A stretch of DNA of 64,000 nucleotides from Alphaproteobacteria bacterium. Lineage in GTDB: Bacteria > Pseudomonadota > Alphaproteobacteria > CAAHEQ01 > UBA3637. The notes beneath the pieces were generated by a model that searched no databases, was not told the DNA's origin, and worked only from the letters and a program-made list of their open reading frames with translations. A program made the position numbers and the translations under genes. This document shows positions 9,901 through 17,432 of the stretch, one piece after another (position 1 is the stretch's first letter; every line of letters starts with the position of its first letter). The stretch spans positions 1 to 64,000 of the forward strand of contig JAGCVC010000020.1 in assembly GCA_017962565.1 (NCBI GenBank), in the 5' to 3' direction.

Positions 9901-10292
9901 AATTGTTGTGGCAACAATGAATATTTAACAGGTCCGAAAAATGCTGATTGAACACCCATTAAACCCAGTAAAACAATTAAACAAGGTAAACTTTGGAGTA
10001 AATAAACAATGCCAACACCTAGCATCAAAAACAACTCAGCAACTTTTAGAATGCGTGCGACACGAGAACGGTCATATTTATCGGATACTTCACCGGCAGT
10101 TGCAGAAAATAAAAAGAAAGGAATAATAAACAATGCCGCAATAATATTGGATAAAATATCTGCCTTTTCTGCCATACGCAATGTTACCAACATCAACAGA
10201 GCATTTTTGAACAAATTATCATTTAAAGCACCAAAGAATTGCGTAAGCAAAAGTGGTAAAAAGCGTTTGGATTTTAATATGTTTTCAGACAT
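6924..10292 (-). CDS. aas: LplT-Aas fusion: lysophospholipid transporter, acyltransferase and acyl-ACP synthetase
   Basis: At 1,122 residues three modules sit in one chain. Residues 1-410 are a twelve-helix major facilitator domain like LplT, which flips lysophospholipid across the inner membrane. About 430-620 is a PlsC-type acyltransferase with the HX4D motif at His452-Asp457 (HTSLLD) and a FPEGRIS block. About 650-1122 is an AMP-forming acyl-ACP synthetase with FTSGSEGMPKAV and the later YDTGD and RAKRFAKIAGE motifs. In E. coli LplT and Aas are separate neighbouring genes; the fused form is known from several proteobacteria. The role is re-acylation of lysophosphatidylethanolamine. It appears monocistronic, with GAGGAGG before the ATG. 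Confidence 0.93.
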   Translation of the reverse strand: MSENILKSKRFLPLLLTQFFGALNDNLFKNALLMLVTLRMAEKADILSNIIAALFIIPFFLFSATAGEVSDKYDRSRVARILKVAELFLMLGVGIVYLLQSLPCLIVLLGLMGVQSAFFGPVKYSLLPQQLKPSELVAGNAYVEASTYVAILMGLITGTLVPIEGVILILITLAIAGVISAWNIPQATPVRPEATISKNILNATKQTLSLIHQNKVVFLSVLGATWFWTVGAFIAVQIYPLSGNILHVSNTVITFFLVLFSIGVALGSISCEKLMKEVIHTTYIPISALAIGICFYALYALTNNYPSFNSIVGCKDFFFERPHAFGISLALFFLAFFGGLYIVPLNALIQAHAPKAYTATIIGGNNILNALGMAGISILAVLLLAFGLTIPQLFLLVAIASVGVFFYICKLLPDALVRSVFQGLLKLFFRVHLEGIKNFKRAGKRVLLVANHTSLLDGLLIAAFMPDKITFAINTEWAKKWFIKPFGLLVDLYPLDPTNPMAIRSLIHEVKKDKKVMIFPEGRISVTGGLMKVYEGAGVVAQKAEAKIVPVRINGAQFSKFSYLKNKIKTRAFPKINMTILSPREFTVPDGIVGRERRHYISVQLYDLMANMMYETSNIEEHLFVSLLKSADLYGRHQKIAEDISRKPLTYNSLIKKAYVLGKAYKTAFKEEYVGLMLPNGLANVVSFFALQSVDKVPVMLNFSQGIQQIVSCINTVKVKTIITSKLFIHLAHLEEVEKAIMANGTKVVYLEDFAKKISLSDKIGGFGCYLREQKPVHTADKPAVVLFTSGSEGMPKAVLLSHKNLQANRYQITSIMAFNSSDVFFNALPMFHSFGLSVGTVIPILSGIKTFFYPSPLHYRIVPELVYDINATIICGTDTFFFGYGRMGHPYDFFNLKYAVVGGEKLKETTADLWMKKFGVRILEGYGSTETSPVLALNTPMNIKQGTVGRFVPHINYKIKKVAGVENGGQLLVQGDNVMLGYIKSDKPGKLQPAKDHWYDTGDIVSIDPDGFISIQGRAKRFAKIAGEMVSLTSVEQAIDQLYSGAVQGILTAPDEKKGEQLILVTNHEKPSVAELRKFFKEKGFSELWIPKNVIYMKNPPVLGTGKFDYQTAKKMLNGEN

Positions 10293-10320
10293 GCTTTCCT
10301 CCTCTACTAAAGTTTAATAT

Positions 10321-10348
10321 AGCATAAAACAATCAAGATAAAATGCAA
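10321..10348 (-). promoter_or_regulatory. Candidate promoter of aas
   Basis: On the minus strand TTGCAT, 16-nt spacer and TATGCT lie about 30 nt upstream of the aas ATG. The -10 is weak. Confidence 0.4.
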
Positions 10349-10419
10349 GTCTTATTGTATAAAAAAATATTCACACAAAAAATTGCCATTTTGAACTTGT
10401 TTAGAATCTTAGAAGATTA

Positions 10420-10574
10420 TTATTGTACACACTTGCCGGTTGTTCGGTTGACCGTACCGACACAGTAACGACAAGTACCAGTCTGTCCGGGTGAAACATC
10501 AGATGCTTGATGTGGACAACTTAAACATTCCTCAAATGGCACGTCCGGATTGCTTTTTCATCTGCCTTTTCCAT
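10420..10574 (-). pseudogene. Short cysteine-rich reading frame broken by a frameshift
   Basis: Minus-strand codons from the ATG at 10574 give MEKADEKA, then the frame closes early. Shifting by one base at the A run near 10555 joins a second frame reading NPDVPFEECLSCPHQASD and on to GTCRYCVG...GKCVQ and TAA at 10420. That segment has two CxxC pairs and a final cysteine. A good promoter (TTGACA-17-TAAAAT) lies just upstream, so this was or is a transcribed gene. The cysteine spacing recalls the cysteine-rich proteins at 17433 and 38845. A single missing A would explain the break; a sequencing error or a slippage-corrected gene is equally possible. Confidence 0.4.
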
Positions 10575-10597
10575 TTGTTCATTGACTTTATTCTTTG

Positions 10598-10626
10598 ATT
10601 TTATTTGCTTATTTTCTACCTGTCAA
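10598..10626 (-). promoter_or_regulatory. Promoter reading into the broken cysteine-rich frame
   Basis: On the minus strand a perfect TTGACA, 17-nt spacer and TAAAAT. No intact gene follows before aas, about 300 nt away. Confidence 0.55.
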
Positions 10627-10637
10627 GCGCTTTTTCA

Positions 10638-10666
10638 TTTACTTTTTTACGAAAATAAGCTATAAT
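10638..10666 (+). promoter_or_regulatory. Candidate promoter of the ankyrin-like gene
   Basis: A perfect TATAAT lies about 35 nt upstream of the start, with a weak TTTACT 17 nt before it. It overlaps the divergent promoter at 10598-10626. Confidence 0.4.
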
Positions 10667-10700
10667 ATAAATATGTGAAAAAAAACGGAGGAGTATGGAA

Positions 10701-12233
10701 ATGTCGTTAATAGATGTTTTTAAATTCCGCCCTTTTGAAAAAGAGGGACAAAAAAGACCGATAAAAGAGAAAAAAGCTGAAGAAGCAAAAATGGAAACAA
10801 TTTTGAATTCAGCCGAGAATAACGTTGTCTTTTATCAGAAAAAATTGTCTCCTTTGGAAGAAATTCTTAAAAAAGACGATATCGGACGTTTAATCTCTTT
10901 TGCAGAGGATGCTATATCAAAAACGACACCGGAAGAATTATCTAAAACATTATCTGATGCATTGCCACATGCTTCTTCCATTGAGGCTGTTGATATACTG
11001 ATTTCCTGTGGAGCAATAATATCAAGAGAAGCTGCTTGGCGAATAGCGGGAAATATACTAAAAAAACTAAAATCAAAAAAAGTAAATACAGATACTCTTA
11101 TATTTTTTAGAGCCAACAAAGATAATGGTCTTTCCATGAATTATACTTATCAAAAAGATCCTCTTAATCACAGTGCGGATCAATCTCTATATGACCTAGC
11201 AGAAAGTAAGGAAGATTGGATCGAACTGGCAGAAAATGATGAAATTAATCAAGAATTTATAAGTGCAATTTCTTCTCAAAACCACTCTAAGGCAGAAAAA
11301 TTATTTGATGTAGCAGAGGCATGCGGAAAACGAATTGACCTGGATGCAACGGATGAAGAAGGATTAACCGCAATGAGCCATGCTCGTAATGAAAAAGACA
11401 TTATGTTTCTTTATAGAAACGGAGCAGAGTTGTATAAAGAAGACAGTCATGGCTTGAATCCATTTGAACGTGTATCTCCGGAAATTCAAGAAAAATTGGT
11501 TTTGGAATGTCTTAAACGTGATGATATAATGGGACTGGCAGCTGCCGTAAAAGCCGGTATTCCATTAAATAATGTATCTTATTTGGAAGAAACAAAAAAT
11601 CCCAGAGTTTTGGCATTTCTGGTCAGTCGAGGGGCCTCAATAGATGATGCCATACTCAATTTGAAAAAATCAAATAAATTTCCATGGAGTTTAAAAAGGA
11701 AAAAAGGACAAATCAGCGTACTGCAGTTGACAAAAGAAGTTATTGCTACTCGAAAACAAGATATGCAAAAAATGACGCCAGAACAGATAAAAGAAATAGA
11801 GCATGAATTCCGTCAAAGCGTTGTTAATAAAAATCAAAAGAAAGTTTTAAAGATGTTAACAAAATATGCAGGTATCTTAAATGTTGATGCTCAGAGCAGC
11901 GAAGGCTATACAGCATTGATGTATGCAGCACGTGCAAATGACATCAGTATGATAACCCTTTTGACACAATTTGGTGCGTCAACGTCAATTAAAAATAACA
12001 AAGGTAAAAACTTCTTCAGCTATGCCACTCCTTTGGCAGGTAATAAATTCCTTGCAAAGTATATAGATGAAGGAAATATAGAAGGGTTAAAAGCTATAAC
12101 TGCTGCTGATTATCCCGTTTCAGCTTCCTTTATAGAACGTGCAAAAATTACGAATAAAGAATCTTATAATTACTTTGCCCGTCTGAAAAATAACATTTTA
12201 CTTGTAGCAGCTGGAAACAACAAAACCAAATAA
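10701..12233 (+). CDS. Ankyrin-repeat-like protein
   Basis: The 510-residue protein has no signal peptide or membrane segment. Degenerate ankyrin-type helical units are visible around residues 205-260 (DLDATDEEGLTAMSHA, then FLYRNGAELYKEDSHG) and 395-450 (DAQSSEGYTALMYAARAND, then LLTQFGASTSIKNNKG); the N-terminal 60 residues are lysine-rich. Ankyrin arrays bind proteins, and in host-associated alphaproteobacteria some are secreted effectors, but nothing here shows secretion. I start at the second ATG (10701) because GGAGGAG lies 7 nt before it and only 1 nt before the first ATG at 10695. It is monocistronic and convergent with ackA. Confidence 0.75.
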   Translation: MSLIDVFKFRPFEKEGQKRPIKEKKAEEAKMETILNSAENNVVFYQKKLSPLEEILKKDDIGRLISFAEDAISKTTPEELSKTLSDALPHASSIEAVDILISCGAIISREAAWRIAGNILKKLKSKKVNTDTLIFFRANKDNGLSMNYTYQKDPLNHSADQSLYDLAESKEDWIELAENDEINQEFISAISSQNHSKAEKLFDVAEACGKRIDLDATDEEGLTAMSHARNEKDIMFLYRNGAELYKEDSHGLNPFERVSPEIQEKLVLECLKRDDIMGLAAAVKAGIPLNNVSYLEETKNPRVLAFLVSRGASIDDAILNLKKSNKFPWSLKRKKGQISVLQLTKEVIATRKQDMQKMTPEQIKEIEHEFRQSVVNKNQKKVLKMLTKYAGILNVDAQSSEGYTALMYAARANDISMITLLTQFGASTSIKNNKGKNFFSYATPLAGNKFLAKYIDEGNIEGLKAITAADYPVSASFIERAKITNKESYNYFARLKNNILLVAAGNNKTK

Positions 12234-12236
12234 AAA

Positions 12237-12270
12237 AACAGCCTATTGAAATATAATTCAATAAGCTGTT
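12237..12270. terminator. Terminator between the ankyrin-like gene and ackA
   Basis: AACAGCCTATTGAA and TTCAATAAGCTGTT pair with one mismatch. The T run is strong on the minus strand (ackA side) and weak on the plus strand. Confidence 0.75.
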
Positions 12271-12286
12271 TTCAAAGTACTTTTTA

Positions 12287-13492
12287 TTACATCAAAGCCA
12301 ATGTTTCGTTTGCTATTTCTAATTCCTCATTTGTACGAATAACGTAAATTTTAAATTTGGAATCCGGGGCGCTGATTAAAGCATATTCACCCGGACGTTG
12401 ATTATTTGCGTTTTCGTCCAACTTAAAGCCCAAACCGGTTAAACCGTTTACAACTTCCTTACGGACGATTTCGTCATTTTCACCAACACCGGCTGTCCAA
12501 ACCAAAGCATCCAACTGTCCGTTTAATTGAGCAAAATAAGCGCCGATAAAACTGCGAATGCGGTATGTCAACATATCAAGTGCCAATTTGGCTTTTTTGT
12601 CGCCTGCGGCTATTTTAGCATGAACATCACGCATATCATTAACACCGCAAATACCAATCAATCCGCTTTGTTGTGTCATCATCTTATCGACTTCATCAAT
12701 ATTTAAACCGGCATTACGCATTAAAAATCCAACCGTTGCCAGATCAATCGAACCGCAACGTGTTCCCATCATCAAACCATCCAACGGTGTCAATCCCATT
12801 GAAGTGTCAATGCAAAGTCCGTTTTTAATGGCTGAAACAGAAGAACCACTACCAATATGACAAGTAATAAAATTACATTGATCTAAAGGCTTATTCAATA
12901 ACTGAGCACAACGACGAGCTACATATTTATGACTTGTCCCGTGTGCACCATATTTACGTACAGCGTATTTTTCATAAATTTCATAAGGCAATGGATACAT
13001 AAAAGCATAATCTGGCATTGTCTGATGGAACGCAGTATCAAAAACAACCACATGTTTAGCATTCGGGAAAATTTCTTGAGCAACATTAATACCAATTAAG
13101 TGCGCAGGATTATGAAGCGGAGCCAAAGGAATAACCTTTTCCAAATTTGCTTTTACTTCGTCCGTTACAATCATAGGTTTTACGTAAGAACCACCATGAA
13201 CAATACGGTGTCCGACACCACCGATTTCTGAAATATCAGAGATAACAGCGGTTTCACCATTCATCATCATATCAACGGCTTTGCGCATGCCTTCTGCATG
13301 TGTCGGAAAACGTTCTTCAATTACCGTCTTGGTCGCTTTGTCCGTATCCGGAAATTTTTTGTGCGTAATACGGCTGATAGATTCACCGATTTTTTCAACC
13401 AATCCGGAACATAAAACTTCCTTACTGTCCATGTTAAACAATTGATATTTGATTGTGGAAGAGCCACAATTAATCACTAAAATCTTTGTCAT
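12287..13492 (-). CDS. ackA: Acetate kinase
   Basis: AckA interconverts acetyl phosphate plus ADP with acetate plus ATP and is the ATP-yielding step of acetate fermentation. The 401-residue protein has the expected size and opens with the phosphate-binding strand VINCGSSTIKYQLF; later it has the acetate kinase signature around GHRIVHGG, the FDTAFHQTMP segment, HIGSGSSV and TAGVGEND. It starts 2 nt after the pta stop on the same strand, so the two enzymes of the pathway are co-transcribed and probably translationally coupled. A terminator follows. Confidence 0.97.
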   Translation of the reverse strand: MTKILVINCGSSTIKYQLFNMDSKEVLCSGLVEKIGESISRITHKKFPDTDKATKTVIEERFPTHAEGMRKAVDMMMNGETAVISDISEIGGVGHRIVHGGSYVKPMIVTDEVKANLEKVIPLAPLHNPAHLIGINVAQEIFPNAKHVVVFDTAFHQTMPDYAFMYPLPYEIYEKYAVRKYGAHGTSHKYVARRCAQLLNKPLDQCNFITCHIGSGSSVSAIKNGLCIDTSMGLTPLDGLMMGTRCGSIDLATVGFLMRNAGLNIDEVDKMMTQQSGLIGICGVNDMRDVHAKIAAGDKKAKLALDMLTYRIRSFIGAYFAQLNGQLDALVWTAGVGENDEIVRKEVVNGLTGLGFKLDENANNQRPGEYALISAPDSKFKIYVIRTNEELEIANETLALM

Positions 13493-13494
13493 TT

Positions 13495-14982
13495 TTATCT
13501 TTCCTTTTGTGCAAATAAAGCCGTTACGGCTACTGTATTAATAATATCCGGAACTGTTGCTCCGCGTGATAAGTCATTGACCGGTTTATTCAATCCCTGC
13601 AAAATAGGACCTACTGCTAAACACTCACTTTCCAACGATCTTTGGATTGCTTTATAACAGCAATTTCCCGTATTCAAATCAGGGAAAACAAACACGTTTG
13701 CCCTACCCGCAACTTCACTGTTCGGCAACTTTGTTTTTGCCACAGACGGATCAACAGCGGCATCAAATTGAATAGGTCCTTCAAAAGCAAAATCAACGCC
13801 CTTTTCTTTTGTCAAACGAACAGCCTCTTTTACCAAATCAATGTCAGGTCCTTTACCTGAATCTCCCGTTCCGTACGATAAGAAAGCAACTTTTGGTTCC
13901 AAACCGAATAATTTTGCTGTTTCGGCTGTCGTTACAGCAATTTCCGATAATTGTTCAGATGTCGGGTTTGGCGTTACAGCACAATCCGCAAAAACAGATA
14001 ATTTTCCGTTCATACACATCAAAAATACACCGGAGACCAAAGAAGTATTGGGTTTTGTCTTAATAAATTGCAAAGCCGGACGAATTGTATTAGCGGTTGT
14101 ATGTTCAGCGCCGGAAACCATACCATCAGCCTGTCCTTTATAAACCATCATCGTCCCGTAATAAGCACCGTCTTTCATCAGATTATGAGCTTCTTCAATT
14201 GTCATTCCTTTTGCCTTACGCAATTCAGCCAATGTTGAAGCATATTCTTCAAAATTATCTGATGTTTCGGGATCAATAATATTAACCCCTTCCAACGACA
14301 AACCTAACTCCTTCGCTTTTGAAAGAATTTCTTGTTTATTACCCAAAATAGTTAAAGAAGCAATTTGGCGACTGTTTAAATTATCTGCAGCACGCAAAAT
14401 TCGTTCACAATCACCTTCCGGTAAAACAATCCTTTGTTTATTGGATTGAGCTTTATTTACCAGTTGCCATTCAAACATTTTAGTAGAAAGCATCGGATCA
14501 TTAAATTTTTCACTTTCTTCCAATAAGAAATCCAATCCTTTTTCACCTGAAAGCATACCCAAAACATTTATTTGATGTTGTTTTAAAATACGCAGAATAA
14601 AATCAGAAGATTCCAAAACATTTGTATCTTCACGCATAACTAAAATAACAGGCAAACACAAATACTTTGCAACTTGCTGATTTAAGCGAAATTCAATAAC
14701 AGTATCTTGAACCATTAAATTTGTGCCTTCAACGACTACAAAATCATTTTTAGCTTCTAATCTTTTATAGGCTTCTATAATATCTTCAATCAACTTATCT
14801 ATTTGTCCGCTAACAATCAAATGTCTGGCCGAAGACAATGAATAAATAACATCATGTTCATTACCAACCGGCTTGAAATAAGCAACTTTTTTACCTTTTG
14901 CTCTCATTTTATTCAATGCCATTTCGACAATTTCACTTTTATTTGTTTCGCTTTCGCCTGCTATAAAAAATACACCCTTCAT
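13495..14982 (-). CDS. pta: Phosphate acetyltransferase, short form
   Basis: Pta exchanges CoA for phosphate on acetyl-CoA to give acetyl phosphate for AckA. Residues from about 185 to the end form the catalytic PTA_PTB domain (RIVLPEGDCERILRA, SGAEHTTANTIRPALQ, FPDLNTGNCCYKA, NDLSRGATV). The first ~170 residues look like the BioD-like N-terminal domain of long Pta (FKPVGNEHD, VVVEGTN), but the P-loop is not canonical and the central DRTGG regulatory domain of the ~700-residue enterobacterial enzyme is absent. At 495 residues it is therefore an intermediate-size Pta that probably lacks NADH/pyruvate control of the long form. AAAGGTG precedes the ATG. Confidence 0.94.
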   Translation of the reverse strand: MKGVFFIAGESETNKSEIVEMALNKMRAKGKKVAYFKPVGNEHDVIYSLSSARHLIVSGQIDKLIEDIIEAYKRLEAKNDFVVVEGTNLMVQDTVIEFRLNQQVAKYLCLPVILVMREDTNVLESSDFILRILKQHQINVLGMLSGEKGLDFLLEESEKFNDPMLSTKMFEWQLVNKAQSNKQRIVLPEGDCERILRAADNLNSRQIASLTILGNKQEILSKAKELGLSLEGVNIIDPETSDNFEEYASTLAELRKAKGMTIEEAHNLMKDGAYYGTMMVYKGQADGMVSGAEHTTANTIRPALQFIKTKPNTSLVSGVFLMCMNGKLSVFADCAVTPNPTSEQLSEIAVTTAETAKLFGLEPKVAFLSYGTGDSGKGPDIDLVKEAVRLTKEKGVDFAFEGPIQFDAAVDPSVAKTKLPNSEVAGRANVFVFPDLNTGNCCYKAIQRSLESECLAVGPILQGLNKPVNDLSRGATVPDIINTVAVTALFAQKER

Positions 14983-15008
14983 ATTACACCTTTCTTTTTA
15001 ATACACTT

Positions 15009-15041
15009 TAAGCCCCTTTTTAACGGGGCTTTATTTTTTTC
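15009..15041. terminator. Terminator-like hairpin between popZ and pta
   Basis: AAGCCCC-TTTTTAAC-GGGGCTT is a 7-bp GC-rich stem. The long T run lies on the plus-strand side, so on the minus strand, where both flanking genes lie, it has only an imperfect U tract. It may end popZ transcripts weakly. Confidence 0.45.
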
Positions 15042-15054
15042 TTGATATTTTATC

Positions 15055-15543
15055 CTATGATAACTTAACTTTCTTTGCTAATTTTTCGACTTCTTTTTGA
15101 ACAACCTTTTCAACTAATGTTGGCAAATTTGCATCCAACCATTCCTTTAAATAAGGACGCAACAGAGTTATTACAATATCTTCCAAATTATTGGAATTGG
15201 AAACTGTTGCAACAGGAGCTTGTTTTTTTTCTTGGCTAACAGAATCAATTAAACGAGACAGACGATCTGTTGAAGCTTGCACAGCTTCTTCCGACAAAAG
15301 AACCATATCATCCGGAAGGCTACTCTCTTCTTGCGTCTCAGGAACTGATTCAACTTCAAAATTGCTTCCGACACGCATTTGTTCCGTCAATTCCATTACA
15401 TCTTCTTTAGCAGTTTCTAAAGCAGAAGTACTAACGGACGTTCTCAAATCTTCTTCCGATTGAGATGTCGTTTCTTCTTCATGTGACAAAATACGACGAA
15501 TAGAAGATAAGATTTCTTCCATAGATGGTTCTTTTTGTTCCAT
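15055..15543 (-). CDS. popZ: PopZ-like polar organising protein (DUF2497)
   Basis: PopZ forms a ribosome-excluding matrix at the cell pole of alphaproteobacteria, tethering the chromosome-origin/ParB complex and recruiting signalling proteins. This 162-residue protein has the family's three-part plan: the N-terminal binding helix (PSMEEILSSIRRILSHEEE), an acidic disordered middle rich in E, S and T (about 25-105), and the C-terminal oligomerisation helices (LEDIVITLLRPYLKEWLDAN followed by LVEKVVQKEVEKLAKK). It lies 17 nt behind tolC, the arrangement seen in many alphaproteobacteria where valS usually follows; here pta follows instead. The gene is one of the best lineage markers in the window. 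Confidence 0.92.
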   Translation of the reverse strand: MEQKEPSMEEILSSIRRILSHEEETTSQSEEDLRTSVSTSALETAKEDVMELTEQMRVGSNFEVESVPETQEESSLPDDMVLLSEEAVQASTDRLSRLIDSVSQEKKQAPVATVSNSNNLEDIVITLLRPYLKEWLDANLPTLVEKVVQKEVEKLAKKVKLS

Positions 15544-15560
15544 AAAGTTGTCCTTTCCTT

Positions 15561-16934
15561 TTAAATACCTGTTCCAATAAATTTGTTCCGCACGTCATTA
15601 TAATACGCGTCCAAAACATAACGGTCAACATCTAAATTTAATCCATCTGCAGTCATTTTACCCATTGCGGAAAGTAATCTTAATGCCGCAACCGTCATAT
15701 TACGTTCTGCAGATACCAAATTAACACGATAATTTAAATATTCTTGTTCAGCATCTAAAACATCCAATACCGTTCTGGATCCGACATCCGCTTCACGAAT
15801 AACGCCGTCTAACGCCATCTTTGAAGCTTTAATTTGTGCCTTAATAGCTTCCATAGCGGCCTTTGTTGTTTGATATGTTTCCCAAGCCTGTGTTGCACCT
15901 TTTGTCAATTCACGTTCGACTTGAACCAAATTGATACGTGCTTGATTTTCCAATTGTTTGGCTTCTCTGACCTTGGAATATTCACCACCACCTTGATATA
16001 AAGGAACACTCAATGTGGCGCCGATTCGCCAATAGTGCCCATCATAGTTATCATCTAATTGAGGCAACGGTTGCCCCCATTGATAACCAGCACCAGCTGT
16101 AACATCCAATGACGGCAACAAATCACCTTCTTGCAAATCGATATTATGGCGATAAACTTCAACAGCCATCTGAGCTGCCTTCAAAGAAGGATTATTTTCC
16201 TTCATATGAGCAATGGTTTTATCCAAACTGTCGGGCATAAACACCGTCAAATCATTCAGTTCTATATCTTTAGCAGGATTTTGTCCCACAACGCTAACAT
16301 AATTAGCTATTGCCGTTTCCAAGTTTCCTTCGGCCCCGATTCGCGCTGCCGTCGCCCCCTTCAAACGAGCTTCAGATTGTGCTACGTCTGTTTTTGTTAT
16401 TTCACCGACTTTAAAACGTTTTTGATAACTTTTATAATGACGATCTAACACAGTTTCTTGATTTTTTTGCAAATCTAATAAAGCACGCGTTTGAATAACA
16501 TCCACAGCAGCAATAGCTGCATTTAATAATACGTTTTGCTCTGTTTGACGAACATTTTCACGTTCCATCAAAACATTGCTTTCAGCATAGTCGACAGCAG
16601 AAACAGTTTTAAAACCTGAAAAAACGGATTGTTTTGCTACTATTCCGACATCGTATGCATCATTATCATAGGAAAAATCATTTGTTCCCGGATAATCTTT
16701 AAAACGCTGGTCCATATAGGCGGCATTACCTTCTACTCCGACATAGGGTCTCCAGGAAGATTTAGCTTGTCCGACACGTTCATCGACTGCACGCAAATGT
16801 GCCTGGCTTGATTGTAAAACAGGACTTGTTTGATACGTTTTTGCTAAAACATCAAACAGGGTTTCGGCCTTCACCAAAGACGTGGAAAGAAGCAAACAAA
16901 CCGCACCCAAAAGTACATTTTTCATTTTTTTCAT
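15561..16934 (-). CDS. tolC: TolC-family outer membrane efflux protein
   Basis: The protein forms the outer membrane and periplasmic tunnel for type I secretion and tripartite efflux pumps. Of its 457 residues, the first 23 are a signal peptide ending in KAE, followed by ETLFDVLAKTYQTSPVLQSS, the usual TolC start. Two homologous halves with long helices and two beta-strand stretches follow (VGEITKTDVAQSEARLKGA in the first half; EADVGSRTVLDVLDAEQEYLN in the second). The late YRVNLVSAERNMTVAALRLLSAMG is also typical. It forms an operon with popZ. No inner-membrane partner is in the window. Confidence 0.93.
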   Translation of the reverse strand: MKKMKNVLLGAVCLLLSTSLVKAETLFDVLAKTYQTSPVLQSSQAHLRAVDERVGQAKSSWRPYVGVEGNAAYMDQRFKDYPGTNDFSYDNDAYDVGIVAKQSVFSGFKTVSAVDYAESNVLMERENVRQTEQNVLLNAAIAAVDVIQTRALLDLQKNQETVLDRHYKSYQKRFKVGEITKTDVAQSEARLKGATAARIGAEGNLETAIANYVSVVGQNPAKDIELNDLTVFMPDSLDKTIAHMKENNPSLKAAQMAVEVYRHNIDLQEGDLLPSLDVTAGAGYQWGQPLPQLDDNYDGHYWRIGATLSVPLYQGGGEYSKVREAKQLENQARINLVQVERELTKGATQAWETYQTTKAAMEAIKAQIKASKMALDGVIREADVGSRTVLDVLDAEQEYLNYRVNLVSAERNMTVAALRLLSAMGKMTADGLNLDVDRYVLDAYYNDVRNKFIGTGI

Positions 16935-16965
16935 CAGTATTCCTCTTCGTTGATTATAAGCCTAT

Positions 16966-16993
16966 CTTATACAAAATTTTATTTGATTTGCAA
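16966..16993 (-). promoter_or_regulatory. Candidate promoter of tolC-popZ
   Basis: On the minus strand TTGCAA, 16-nt spacer and TATAAG, about 30 nt before the tolC start. Confidence 0.5.
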
Positions 16994-17023
16994 ACTTTTT
17001 TTTGTTTTTTTTAAATTTTTCTC

Positions 17024-17051
17024 TTGACGAATCAAAAAAATATGATAAAAG
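17024..17051 (+). promoter_or_regulatory. Promoter of tRNA-Cys
   Basis: TTGACG, 16-nt spacer and TAAAAG, about 17 nt before the tRNA. Confidence 0.5.
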
Positions 17052-17067
17052 TATATTGTTTTAAAAA

Positions 17068-17142
17068 GGTCGGTTGGCAGAGTGGCTCATGCAGAGGACT
17101 GCAAATCCTTTTACACTGGTTCGATTCCGGTACCGACCTCCA
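17068..17142 (+). tRNA. tRNA-Cys (anticodon GCA)
   Basis: A 75-nt cloverleaf with encoded CCA. The acceptor stem GGTCGGT/ACCGACC is fully paired and is followed by U73, the discriminator expected for cysteine. The anticodon loop CTGCAAA within AGGA/TCCT gives GCA. The T loop is TTCGATT. Confidence 0.96.
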
Positions 17143-17158
17143 AAATAAAAAAAAATAC

Positions 17159-17187
17159 TTGCAAATATTTTTTATTTGGTGTATTTA
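17159..17187 (+). promoter_or_regulatory. Promoter of tRNA-Asn
   Basis: TTGCAA, 17-nt spacer and TATTTA between the two tRNA genes, so tRNA-Asn probably has its own start in addition to read-through. Confidence 0.5.
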
Positions 17188-17201
17188 TTCTTGGTGTCGA
17201 T

Positions 17202-17276
17202 TCTGGCGTAGCTCAGCGGTAGAGCTATCGGCTGTTAACCGATCGGTCGTAGGTTCGAATCCTACCGCCAGAGCCA
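17202..17276 (+). tRNA. tRNA-Asn (anticodon GTT)
   Basis: A 75-nt cloverleaf with acceptor TCTGGCG/CGCCAGA, G73 and encoded CCA. The loop CTGTTAA in stem ATCGG/CCGAT gives anticodon GTT. D arm GCTCAGCGGTAGAGC and T loop TTCGAAT are canonical. Confidence 0.96.
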
Positions 17277-17280
17277 ATAG

Positions 17281-17314
17281 AAAAAAGAGTCATTATTTCA
17301 ATGGCTCTTTTTTT
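17281..17314 (+). terminator. Terminator after tRNA-Asn
   Basis: AAAAAAGAGTCATT and AATGGCTCTTTTTTT pair with a short loop and end in seven T. Confidence 0.75.
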
Positions 17315-17368
17315 GTTATGTTTTCATGTACACCACTCATTAAACAAAAAAATAAATTCAAAAAACTA

Positions 17369-17396
17369 TTGCAACTAAAAACGAGCATGTTATAAT
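17369..17396 (+). promoter_or_regulatory. Promoter of the cysteine-rich pilin-like gene
   Basis: TTGCAA, 16-nt spacer and a perfect TATAAT about 37 nt before the ATG. Confidence 0.6.
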
Positions 17397-17432
17397 CGAA
17401 AAAAATGTATTTCAAAATGCTGAGGAAAAAAC

